Part shown: positions 24,351-35,205 of the stretch, in pieces | Position numbering within the stretch: the stretch's first letter is position 1 | Layout of the letters: each line of letters begins with the position of its first letter | Origin: Chlorokybus atmophyticus | Taxonomy: Eukaryota; Streptophyta; Chlorokybophyceae; Chlorokybales; Chlorokybaceae | Assembly (NCBI GenBank): GCA_009103225.1 | Contig: RHPI01001037.1 | Coordinates: 1,496,313-1,552,040, forward strand | Reading direction: 5' to 3' | Length of the DNA stretch: 55,728 nt | Made by a program: the position numbers and the translations under genes | Notes under the pieces: model-generated | The model's database searches: none | Seen by the model: only the letters and a program-made list of their open reading frames with translations | Told to the model about the DNA's origin: nothing

Positions 24351-25511
24351 CTGTCTGCGCAGTCTACCTAAAGCAGCTGCCTCAGCGTACTGCAAACAGC
24401 AGACCAGAAGCAGCAGCTTGACAGGCACAGAGACCAGCCAGACAGTTCCTGGGGTCAGTTAAGCAACCGTCACAGCTGTGTGCATGTTGCTCAATACCTG
24501 GCAGCCGCGAAGCTACCACACATGCACACTGCAGCTGCCAGTGCATCACTTGTACATGTTCTTGCAGGGAACACTGCTTGGCAATAAGCTCACCTTCAAA
24601 TTGCCGCAGCTGTACTAAAGGTGCTGCGCAACCAGCAAGTCAGCGCAACCGTGCAGCACAAGTGCCCACTTCACGCACACGGTGGCAGTATGTACAGTGA
24701 CTTGAAAGCGTATGCATGCTCGTGCATCACATTGGAATGCTTGCACTGCACGACGTTCATGATTACAAGGATATTGGGTATAAGCATTACACTTTCGATA
24801 CCCAACACTGTAAATTGCAGTCTCCTTCTGTTGCGACAGTAACCATGTACAAACCAGTATGCTTTTGCATGAAACACTGATTAGCACATGTCGCGCATCA
24901 CAGCCTGCAACCAGGCGCCGTCGGCGCGCAGTTGTTGATGGGCTCTCAAGCAGGTAGGTTGAGCTTATCAACAAGCGTCACAGGAAGCTTCATCAGCCTG
25001 GCGGCAGGGACAGGCGGGTGGTGTTATTAATGCCGTGCCAATCACCTGCAGGCGGAGAGAGACGAAATACAGCTAAGGGCCGTAGTCAGCGCCAAGTGAC
25101 AGTCTGTTAAGGCTTAAGGCTCTACGGGTCTTACCGCAGCCGCGGCTTTCCGCATGCAGCCATGCAGAATATAGGCTAATTTGAGGCACCTTTCAACTTA
25201 GTATGAATATAGGGAGTACGTTGCGTCGTCGTTATTGCTATGACGCGTGACAAGGGGCTGCGGCGCCGTTATAATACGACAGAGCCTTGCATGGACCCAT
25301 GCAAGCTGCATGACAGCCCGAAAAGGCGTGGTACCCTGAGTAAGGCGTGCATGTAGCCATGCACGCGCCCTTTTCGCATTGTGCGAGAGGTGTATGGCAC
25401 CGTCACCGCAAGGTGAAACTTACAGTTTTGTCTTACAACCCATGCCTGTATATGGTACATAAGCATAGCGCATGTAGTCTACCAGTGGCATGCAAACCAG
25501 ACATGTTGAGC

Positions 25512-25563
25512 GCTTGCATGAGTCCAGCATGCATGCTTGAGAGCATGTTGGACTCATGCAAGC
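25512..25563. repeat. 20-bp inverted repeat with 12-nt loop
   Basis: Arms 25512-25531 and 25544-25563 are reverse complements with one mismatch (GCTTGCATGAGTCCAGCATG type). The element resembles the other foldback structures of the window in size. Confidence 0.85.
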
Positions 25564-25895
25564 TCTATTATGCAACATATAGTCGCAGCCTCACCCAAGC
25601 TAAGACCTGTTGAAGGCGGTTTGGCATGTATTAAGTATATCTTTGCTGGGCGCCATAAGATACTGCTGGCGGCGGCGACAGAGGGGGCAGACTTGAGTAC
25701 ATCCGCTGCAGCTCTGGCCTGTCGCAGAGAGGTGATATCAAGCAGTATCCCAATATTAAGACCTTGTTCGTTATGTCAACATAACAATCCAAGGGCAAGT
25801 GTGCATGCATGAACGCTGCATGCATGCAGGGCAGAACACCATTGCATGAGCAGCCGACTTGCATCATGCAATACATGAGTCATGTACTGCATGCA

Positions 25896-25919
25896 CATGC
25901 ATGCATGCATGCATGCATG
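25896..25919. repeat. (CATG)n / (TGCA)n microsatellite
   Basis: Six consecutive CATG units. CATG/TGCA runs of one to three units are frequent in introns and spacers throughout the window; this is the longest. Confidence 0.9.
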
Positions 25920-26383
25920 AGTGACGACTCATGCAAATGAGAGAGAGCTGTACTGTTGATATCGCAAAAGGCAAGTGGCGGCTTGCGCAAGGCGGCGGCG
26001 AACTGGCTGAACTGCATGCTGCAGGCTTGCAGCGGGTGATTTAGGATAGCCAGCATGCATTGAGGGCCGCTTGATTCTTGCTGTAGCTATGTGTAGTACT
26101 ATTGGCAGTGGTAGCGTTAGTTGTACAGCAGGTATTGCTACTTGAAGCCAGCTCTATGTAGGCGCTACTAGTCTCAAGAGCATGAGGGACGTTCTGCAAG
26201 GGTGAGCTACCTTACTTCAAGGGCGGAAGCTGCGGTTGAGAGGAGAAGAATTGCGGCAAGGGCTGAACCCTTTGCTTCTTGCCTGTCAACAAGCAGCCTG
26301 AAGGCTGCCTGAACCCCTAAACAAGGCGAGCTTCCAGTTCTCTAGACTTGCGGAGCTTCGGCTACTGCCCCCAGCCAGGCAGG

Positions 26384-29300
26384 ATGGCGAGCCCGCCCGC
26401 CATGGACGATCTTCAGGCGGCGCTCCACCTGCTGGCGGAAGCGGTCTCTATAGCGGGACCTCATGCTATGGTAAGAACTTGTGCCGTTTGCTGCTGTGAA
26501 GACCCAGTGTGCAGTAAGAACCCTAGCCTTGCATTTCAATTCTTCAGTGGAGCTCTCTGCTCTGCTCAGCGAAGCTCGGAGTACATAACACCCGGGCTGG
26601 CTCCTCCAAGTCACTTTGCCCTTTGGGGTTAGCCATGTGGCAATTTGTTTCTGCCCTATCAAGGGCTGCACGACACAGTGTTGAACCCAGCGCCTGCATC
26701 GTTACCCCAGCGCAAGCTCCGGCCGACCAGTGTCAATGTAATAACTGCTTGCCAATTGGGTTCCCAGTGGGTCTGACCTGTTTCAGCTACCAAGTTTGCA
26801 GGCAGCAAGTTGTGTAGGGGTAACTGTTGCTCTGGCTACTGTCTTGCTGCTTAGTATACATTCTTCCCAAATGCGTTGGGCCCCATGCCAAGCTCAACCA
26901 CATGCCGTAAGCATCTTCCAAGGGTTTTTACAATCTTTCTCATGGCTGGCTCAGTATTATCAGATGACTTCGCCCACGCAAGCGACGTGTTACGGTGACA
27001 ATTTGCCCAGCGCTTTCCCGATTAGCTGATACTGCTTTACGCCTTTGCTTGCAGAGGTTTCCTGGAAGAGACGCTCTGAAGAGCGCAGGCCATTCCTGGT
27101 AAGAGCGCAGCTGTTGCTCTTTGCTGTGTGACATTACAATGTTGGGTAAGCTGTGCTATCTTCTTAAGCAAGCACTTTTGCATCACGCTGGCGTGTCTGC
27201 AGGAAGAAGGGCATTAATGTACTGAAGCAGCTCAAGCTCGCAACAACCGAGCCGTCAAGTGGAACGTACGTGTGCTTGCAATTTCCAGAATAACCGCTAA
27301 AGCTGTTCTGTCACAGTAGCTGCTGCTATTGACTTGTGCAGTGTAGCTGCACTGCAGTAACGAGTCTGTGCGCGTGCTCGTAGTGTGAACAAAACAATAC
27401 CTGCGGTTGCTTGTAGGTATGTGGCTGAGGGCGTTGACGGCTTGGGCGGCGCCAGGGACGTTCTTGCCGCCATCACCGAGCGCTGGCAGGATGGCGGAGA
27501 CAATCATGAATGGCGAGCAGTCTGCCGCGCTGCAAAGCAGGTATCATTTGGTTGACAACGCAGCACGTGTAGAGCCTGAACAGAATTGTCCATACATTTC
27601 TTCTGCTGCAGAGCTGATGTGATTTGCATGTTTCTAACTTGCAATGACCTTGATGTTCCTATCATATGCCAACTGCTGCTTGTGTTGCAGCTTCAAGTGC
27701 ATGAACAAGATGACACACCGGCACGAGCACATGTGGTGAAAAAGCACACAGGCGAAATACACCGTCGCATACTTGCATTAAAGGTGAGCACCAGCAAAGC
27801 TACTGGAAAACTGCAGCACAGCTGCAAATGCCTATCCATGCGCTTACCACCTCCTCTCATGACAGCACGAGGTGCTCGCTGTGGAGTCCGCCATCCCAAG
27901 AGCTCTGCTTCCTGCTTGGCGTGTTGGCTCGCGCACAAGCGCCCGCAGCAAATGGGCAGAAGACACACGAGTCGCCGAAACCATTGCGCAGGTACACACA
28001 TTGTACCAGCAGTCAACTCTTGACAACTAATGTAATGATGTCTTTTGTCATGTCATGTGTCATTACCACCAGGTAGGAGCTTCTGTCGCCACCCTGCAAG
28101 AAGCGCTGGCCAATCAGAGCCATGGCGGCTTCATCCATGTGGGAGACCTCGACGGTTGGAAGCGTTCAGTGCTTCAGGCCCAGACATTTGCCACAGTAAG
28201 TCGCACAATCTCAATGTGACCAACGTGCAACAATTGCAAGAATGTTTTACACTTGTCCACATAACTGTGCTTGACACAGGTGGAAGCGCGATGGCTAGCT
28301 TTGCGGGAGGACATCCGCCAGATGGTGCGACAGCTGCACAAAGACATAAATGAAGGACACATGCGCAACGGCGCCGCCACCGCCAGCACGCACGACCTGC
28401 GCATGCGGCCTGGACAAGCCAAGATTGCTCTGCCTGAGGAAGATGACATCGCTGATGAGACGCTCTTGCCACCCGCCGGCTTGCATGCAAGTGAGCAAAG
28501 AAAGACCACAACCAACTGCTCTGCTCAAAGCATGCACCATTGCAAACCTCTGTAGCTCAGTATTTGCTTCTGTTGTGTGCATGCAGTACCGCGCATCCTC
28601 ACCGTGTCGCCAAGCGTGCGCTGGTCCCAGGAGCGCCTCGACGTTGCTGTCGGCGTCGTGTACAATATCCTCTACTCTCTTCCATCCAACCAAGGCCTTG
28701 AGCGCCAAGACTTGCGCGACAAAGCCCGCCAGGTGCGATGGTGTTCCTTCAACGTCTTTGTAGCAACTGTGATGTGCTCATTAATGTTACACGCATCAAA
28801 CCTTCAAGGAAATTTTAACTTTTATATGCCAGTATATTGGAGACACGGGGCTTCTTGACAACGTGTTGAAGAACCTTGTCGGGAAGCGCATCGCGGGGAA
28901 GGTTGTTGACCGCAGGCACAGTGCGAAAACCAGCCGGTGGGAGTACAGGTTGATCGAGGCTGCCGTGGGTGACGCCAATCACAACAATACTGCCGCGAGC
29001 GATGATGACAGCAATGACCGCGACGCGGCGCGAAGGAATGCGCGGCGCACGAGTGCAGCAGCCAGGAGGAAAGCCTGCAGCAAGGCTGGTAGGCCAGATG
29101 AGGATGAGGATGAAAATGAGGATGAGCCGCGCCCGCGTGCACGCCGGCAACCGCAGCGCAGCACGAAGAAAAGGAACAGTAATCGGAGGGCCTCAGTGCT
29201 GTCTTACAGCGATGAAGCTGTTGTCAAGGCCACCCCAAAGCGCCGCCGCATCCCAGCCTCAGGTGTGAGAGAATATGCTTGCCTGCAAGCAACATGTTGC

Positions 29301-30142
29301 TGATTGGCATCCTGATTGCCAAGTTGTCATGTGGCTACCGTTGCAACCGTCCCAACTTTACTGAAACTAGAATAACTCAGCTTGTTTGCATCAGGTGATG
29401 ATGAGGCCTGGTCGCTGCCGGACCCTGAGGCCCTTGTGCGCGGCGCCAGCAGCTCCGCAGCTCCGACCGCCGCATGCACCCGTCAACGGCTGAGACTGGC
29501 CAGGAGGCGGGCACAAAGCTCCGCCGAGTCTGATGATGAAGCCTCGCAGACACCTCGTTCACATGCACCACGGGTGAGTGTGCCAAAACAAGAACGACAA
29601 CAACAACATGTTTTACTTGGTATTGTTTCACGCTTATGTTGGGTTTTGCTGCGCAGAGAAACGGCAGGTCTGCTGCTCAGGTTGAGCGAGAGTGTGAACA
29701 GCGTAGCGACAATAACAACGAATCACACTCCAATGAACAACAAGGTGGTGACGCCTTCAATGGAGAGCCACAAGTGCACACGCCCGCGTTTCGCTGCGAC
29801 CGCTACCGCGGCCTCAAGAACAAACAACGGGTATGCACATGGGGTATGTACCACATCAAGATAAGGTGGCTTATATATCAACATGCTGGTTATTGATAGA
29901 AAGTTGCTGGTGAGCCTGTGAAGCCATGCCAGCAGGCGGCTGGCGAGGTCGACGAGGTGGACCTCGACAACAACAATAACAACACCATCAGCGCGTACGT
30001 GAACGCGCAGCACGACGGCGCGGCCATGGCGCTCGTGGCAATGCGCAAAGACCTGTGCAGCAGCGACAACAACTGCGAGTTCGTGCCGCCACCCACACCG
30101 GTGCCGCACAACTACTTCCCGCAAAGAGCAGCACCCTCATAA
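26384..30142 (+). CDS. DYAD/AMEIOTIC1 (SWI1)-like meiotic regulator
   Basis: 680 residues from 13 phase-consistent exons: 26384-26470, 27055-27098, 27203-27265, 27417-27540, 27691-27783, 27866-27991, 28073-28195, 28280-28490, 28587-28732, 28833-29262, 29395-29573, 29657-29830, 29900-30142. The start is the first ATG of exon 1 (MASPPAMDDLQ). Residues 300-390 (exons 9-10) carry RWSQERLDVAVGVVYNIL, then DLRDKARQYIGDTGLLDNVL, then SRWEYRLIEA. Tryptophan-led helices around an IGDTGLLD motif are the hallmark of the plant AM1/SWI1-DYAD domain. After this come an acidic/basic low-complexity tail with a nuclear-type basic cluster (TPKRRRIP) and Asn/Gln-rich stretches. In maize and Arabidopsis this family controls meiotic entry, cohesin protection and early prophase, so a nuclear, sexual-cycle role is inferred. 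The upstream half (exons 2-8, helical) is not recognised. Confidence 0.8.
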
Positions 30143-31480
30143 CCAACACTAGGTTCAAAATCATAGCATGCGCGTGCGTGTGACAAGGCTTTTTTTCATG
30201 AGGCTGATACGCAAGCATTGCGCATCAGCTTGATAGCCATTTGCAGCAGAATACTTGTAGTCACACTGGGAGAAGGGCTTCTCGCAGTGCACATTTGCGT
30301 CATTACAGGCTAGTGCTCAGCACAGCACAAAGGCAGCGCCAATTGGTAGGTGTTAGGTGATTGAAGTTATTTGCTTGCGTGGTAGTGGTGTACAACTACT
30401 TCTGTTCAATTGCAGCATGTGTTTGTACATACAATGCGAAACGGCAATGCACATGCATAGTGGCATGCACAGTCAGCAGCATACAGAGTGACATAGCGCA
30501 TACCAACAACACCATTGTCAGGTTGACCACCGGGTCCATTCACTACCTCACACGCTGCACTATCCCTACCTGTGTTGATAAACTTCATGCCTTGAGTGCC
30601 ACCAGTGCGCTACAGTGCATGAAGGCGACATCACAGTGGTACACAGGAAATGCGAGGTGCTAATGCGAACATGCGAACATGCATACGTGCAAGTAAAGTG
30701 TTTGCAGTATTTGAACCATGTACACGAAGCAGAATGTGACCCAACCATGGCGCTGGTGCAGGCAGCTGCAATGCATGCATGTCTAACAGGGGGGCAGTAG
30801 TGATAGGGGTAGGGGTAGTAGGAGGATAGCATGCAAGCGCATGCCTCGACCCAGTGGTCAAATTGGTTTGTGCTTGTTATGTGGTTGTGGCACTGCGTGT
30901 TCATGTAGATTTACATTTGTAAATTGTTTTTTGCGTCTTATGTACACGCTGAGTGGAGCAAGCTGAACTGAATTGCTGAGCCCTGATCTCACTCCAGATT
31001 AAATGCAGTCAGTCCAAATGCATGTTGGTTCAAACCAGCTTAGCTTGGGCTGGTTGTAGCCCGTATAAACAGACTGCCAGGATTGCGCCATGCATGAGAG
31101 CCCGTATCTTCTATGAGTACTGATATGCAGTGGTGTTACACGGTAAAGTAAATGTGCGCAGCAAACGCCATTACATGCGCACAGCCGCATGCGCACTCAA
31201 GCATACATGTGTTGCACCTAGCATTTTCTGTACACACCCACGCACACTATGAGCCATGTACACATGTGAGCGAGCACCCCGTACACACACATTGCATGCC
31301 TAATTGATGCGAGTTCCTGAGCCCCTACACGATTCAGCTCGAATTGGCAAGCATCTGACGCGCCTGGCAGTGTGTGGGTTCTCTGTACCATGTCTCTCCG
31401 CTACGCTACGCAGGACAATGTTATAAACCACAACGTACTGTTATATCTATGTGCTCAGCAAGGACCAACCAATGTCCGCA
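30143..31480. other. Convergent intergenic spacer
   Basis: It lies between the 3' ends of the DYAD-like and NSUN genes. A small imperfect hairpin lies at about 30202-30228 (GCTGATACGCAA / TTGCGCATCAGC), about 60 bp past the DYAD-like stop. Nothing else was recognised. Confidence 0.55.
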
Positions 31481-34400
31481 TCAGGAGGCTCTCTTGCGCA
31501 CGCGAGCGATGAAAAGGCCCCCCGTTCGCGACGTCAACGGGTCGAACCGCAGCGTATGAGCGATATCGCCCTGGCGGCAGGGCCAGTGCGCAGCATTTGG
31601 GACTGCTTCCAAACCTGAGGAAGAGAGGTTTAAATCAACTTGTTGACAAGTATGGCTCTCACATAGTGAAGAGGGGTGGGTGTTATGAGGTGTTCACTGA
31701 CTTGCGTCTGTACGGGTGTCAAGGAGCCACTGCACGATGTCTTCGTTCTGCGCTCGCGTCAGACTGCATCATAGAACAATGAAAGCCGTCCATCAGCAAG
31801 TGTTCATGAGAATGATGGATATGTGCGTTTGTGCGTGCAGTGTGTGCATGTCCGTGTGCGTGCACGTGCGCTTGCGCGCATGTTTCTCACAACCCAACTA
31901 GTCACTCAAGATGTGAGCTCCACCTGCACGTGCTGTACACGAGTGTGCCGCCGGGACGCAAAAGCCGAAAACCATTTGCAATCAGCCCGCGCTGCAGCAA
32001 GAGCCGACAGTTAAAGAAACGAACAACAAGACATCACTCATATTGATGTACAGGAAATCCATTGCACACCGATTGGTACATACCTGCAAAGTGCGCAAAG
32101 CTGCCAGCCGCTCCGGGCTGAACAGATCAGCGTGCTCGCGAATGAACCCCTCGTTCATCAGAATGTGCTTGATGGAGCCGTCATTACTGCACTCCGCGTC
32201 AACAAGAACCTATGCTGCAGCCGCCACACACATCAGTTGATAATTGGCTGACTTTCGCATCCGTAACGACTTGAAATGTTGCGACCACAACTCTGTCATT
32301 GACTCTCATACCTTATTGAATGAGTGCGGGAGAACAGCTGTGATCGCTTGAGGCCCGTAAAACAACTGAGGAGTTTGTTGATCCAAAGCAAACCGCCTCA
32401 GCAGGTCCTAAAACGACAATAAGTCAATCTCAATTCCTAAAACCACTTAGTCATACATGGTGTGACTGTCTTCTGATTGTCTATCAGTGTGGTACTCAAA
32501 ATCCTCAGCATACCTTTTTGGCCTTGTCTTTGAGTCTACCTCTCGCCCGCTTCGACAGCTTGTCGTGTTGTTGTTGTGTTGTCACAACAGCACCACCAAC
32601 ATCGCTTTTACTTTTGTTGCCCGTACATACCTTTTCCGGCTGGAATTTCGTGCCATCGGCCAACACCAGGAAGCAATTGGACAGCCTATGGAAAATGTGA
32701 ACTGTTCGTTACCCAATCAATGAACTGTTAGATAGATTTCACAACGTGTGATACCCCCATCAAACACAATTCGCAACAACCTGTACCTGTATTTCTTGAG
32801 CATTGTGCGGCAAGCGGCGAGGCGCCTAGGGGCGATATCCACTGCGGTGACTGTGCCTGCACTGGCGATAGCGCCAGTGTTAAGGTTATCGGCCGCTGCT
32901 TGTGAGGGCGAAAGACAGTCCGCCAACATGCAAAGCTTCGCCCCTACAAAGGTGTTATGTATGTCACTATCAGTGTCACGACAGTTACATAACAGCACAG
33001 CAGCATATGTGTTGATTGAAACACACACATTCTCACCTGGAGCTGCACACAAGTCGAGAACGTTGTCGCCTGGCCTCACGTCCAAGGCTGTGACGGCCGC
33101 GCCCGATGCCGCATCCATCCCGTATATCTGCTCCCAACATGGCAGTTGTTGAGACAATTGACGCAATTGTTTAGACAATTGTGTCAATGCGTGAAGAGTA
33201 GAATGCAGAGTGAGTGATTGCATGCAGTCTACTGAGTGTGTGGCTGTTATGGCAAGGCAATCAGGTGTGCATTGGGCACAGTTGGGTGTAGTTCAGCACA
33301 TTCTTACCAGCGTACACACCCACGCTCACGCATGCACACAAGCGCGCACGAACGCGTGCGCACATGCAGACGCTTGAGCACATACGCACACACACATGCA
33401 TGCACGGTAACATGCACAAAAACATGCTCGCGTACACACCCACGAGATCTGTGTGAGTAGCACACAGAGGCGCACACATGCACACGCGCGTGCGCTGGAG
33501 ATGGCATGTACACATGCCCACATCATACACGCAAGCACGCACACACGCGCGCATGCACAACCGTGCACACACACACGCTCACAGGCACAAGTGCCAGTGC
33601 ACCTATGCACTCCATTCAAATCCCCCACACAGCACCCCAAACACCAAAGCTCACCAAGCCCTGCTTGTACGCCGGCAGCCTCGCAATGCCAATCTCCCCA
33701 TCACAACCAACTTCACCATCATCGCCGCCGCGTTTCAGAACGTAAAACCCCGGCAGCCATCCCAGCGCGACAAGGCGTGTGTCGCTCAACAGTTGTTGGA
33801 ATTGGAGTGTCTCGGGCGTTGTGCCGGGCTTCAACCTGTGAAAGAGTGGTGCTGTCATGCATGGAAGATTTGGTGGCGTGCGCCTGAGAGGCTGGCATTG
33901 CATGCTTGATTTATCAGAAACGTGGCATGCATGCGTTGTGTTCAACCTCGAATGCATGTACAACTGACCAATAACATAGTGACGAAGAACAAACAAGACG
34001 CTCTCACGCACGCAACTAACAAATGCACGCGCGAGAACAAACAATGACAAAACCATAGGACCAGGAAGCTGGCCTTGGGCCAGCCTTCGGGGCCGTACTA
34101 TTTGAAGGAGACAGACGAGAAAGCACAGCAACGAGGAAAGACTCAATGCGCTGACTCATGCAGAGCAGCAGCCAGCCATGACAACCGCCGGAGACCACAG
34201 CAGGACTACTATCAACAAACAAACTTCCGGCCTTCAACTCAGCAGTTCCAATCGCACCGAATTCAACACAACAATATACCTTGTGTGTCGGGGTGGAGGG
34301 CGGCCGTTGTTGAGGTCATACAGGGCAACGTCCACTCCCTGGGCCTCCAGGAAGCGCCTCAGGCTCTCAGGCAGCAGCGCCGCTTGATGGTTTGCAGGGG

Positions 34401-34584
34401 CAAACGACGCCGTTTCAGCAGGAGAGAGTGCATTTCCCTCCTCCTGCATGTGTGTAGCAAGGTAACGGACGCTGCCTGGACGCAGGACGCCGGTAATGCC
34501 ACCGACGCCGCCACCGACGCTGCCGCCGTCTGCGTAGAACCTTATCGCTATAGGCCGTGCAGATCTCTGCCTTGCTGTACGCAT
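31481..34584 (-). CDS. NSUN/NOP2/Sun-family RNA cytosine-5 methyltransferase
   Basis: 439 residues, all phases consistent: 34280-34584, 33655-33835, 33037-33127, 32787-32943, 32631-32685, 32514-32558, 32312-32407, 32084-32209, 31924-31991, 31702-31763, 31481-31614 (11 exons). Start ATG is at 34584. Motifs in order: LGWLPGFYVL; IYGMDAASGAA; SAM-binding VLDLCAAPGAK across exons 3-4; TVTAVDIAPRRL; motif IV VLVDAECSNDGSIKHI; LLRPGGTLVYSTCSLTRAQNED (motif VI with the catalytic Cys); and a C-terminal RFDPLTSRTGGLFIARV. Motif IV has DAECSND instead of the usual DAPCSG, a variant I associate with a less studied protist/plant subgroup. The substrate (tRNA or rRNA) cannot be told from the sequence. Intron 2 (33128-33654) is packed with CA/TG repeats. 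Confidence 0.9.
33306..33592. repeat. CA/CG-rich dinucleotide-like repeat region in NSUN intron 2
   Basis: Runs of ACACACGC, CACGCAC, TACACAC and similar strings extend for almost 300 bp. They create long false open frames on both strands (Thr/His/Ala- or Val/Cys/Met-rich). No coding signal was seen. Confidence 0.8.
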
Positions 34585-34702
34585 CTTCTCCGGCGTACTG
34601 AGTTTGGGCTGTTTGAGAACATTACTGCAGCTTGCATTGCATTAGCATCGCTAATTTAGCAAGGCTTTTTCTCTGCATTGTTACCAATATAAATGCAGTG
34701 CA

Positions 34703-34710
34703 TAGGGTTT
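34703..34710 (-). promoter_or_regulatory. Telo-box-like motif upstream of the NSUN gene
   Basis: The sense strand reads AAACCCTA, about 120 bp upstream of the proposed start codon. Confidence 0.4.
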
Positions 34711-34760
34711 GATTCTAATCATTATAGTTTGTATTCACTTATTGTACACAGTGTTTTACA

Positions 34761-35205
34761 TGTTACGAAATGAGAGGTTTCCATTAGGTCACATCAGCAA
34801 AAGGCGCTGATGGTTGAGGATTTAGTATGGATTGATGCTACAATCGTAACATTTACTCCCCCTGAGGATGTGAATGTCCCATTACCATCCAACCCAAAGG
34901 GACCTCGACCTACTTTCCGTGTATGGGAACTCACGTCATCGACTGCTTTCCTACTCTAGGAATCGGCATTCACACGCGGCATTGCGACATGTCGCGGTGA
35001 CTAGTGAAGGCTGCTCATTCGTGCTTTTTCTGCCTGCCTTGGACCAGGCCATGAACTTCTATCTCCCAACGAGAGTCGGACTCATAACCTTCGGCTTGCC
35101 AAGCCCCGATACCACTTGTAACGAAATGAGGGGTTTTCATTAGGTCACTAGGTCACAGCAACAGGCGCTGATGGTTTAATATGGGTTCATGCTACAATTA
35201 CAACA
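34761..35205 (-). mobile_element. TRIM-like miniature LTR retrotransposon
   Basis: Two direct repeats of about 90 bp, 34761-34851 and 35117-35205, are roughly 80% alike and both have TG...CA ends on the minus strand. On that strand the upstream repeat (35117-35205) is followed two bases later by TGGTATCGGGGCTTGG (35114-35099). This resembles the plant initiator-Met tRNA primer-binding site TGGTATCAGAGC. Just before the downstream repeat is a purine tract, GGGGGAGTAAA (34862-34852). The internal part is about 265 bp and encodes nothing recognisable. Repeat size, primer site, polypurine tract and total length (445 bp) fit a terminal-repeat retrotransposon in miniature that relies on another element's enzymes. 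No clear 5-bp target-site duplication was found. Confidence 0.75.

Larger units (their letters stand above)
24351..26383. other. 2-kb divergent intergenic region
   Basis: The region lies between the LPMO (-) and the DYAD-like gene (+) and probably includes an unrecognised first exon of the LPMO. It holds a strong hairpin (25512-25563) and a TGCA microsatellite (25896-25919). No other gene was recognised. Confidence 0.5.

Noticed and set aside
33240-33640. Several long open frames on both strands
   Set aside because: They come from CA/CG dinucleotide-like repeats inside NSUN intron 2, and their biased His/Thr/Ala or Val/Cys composition is a repeat artefact.
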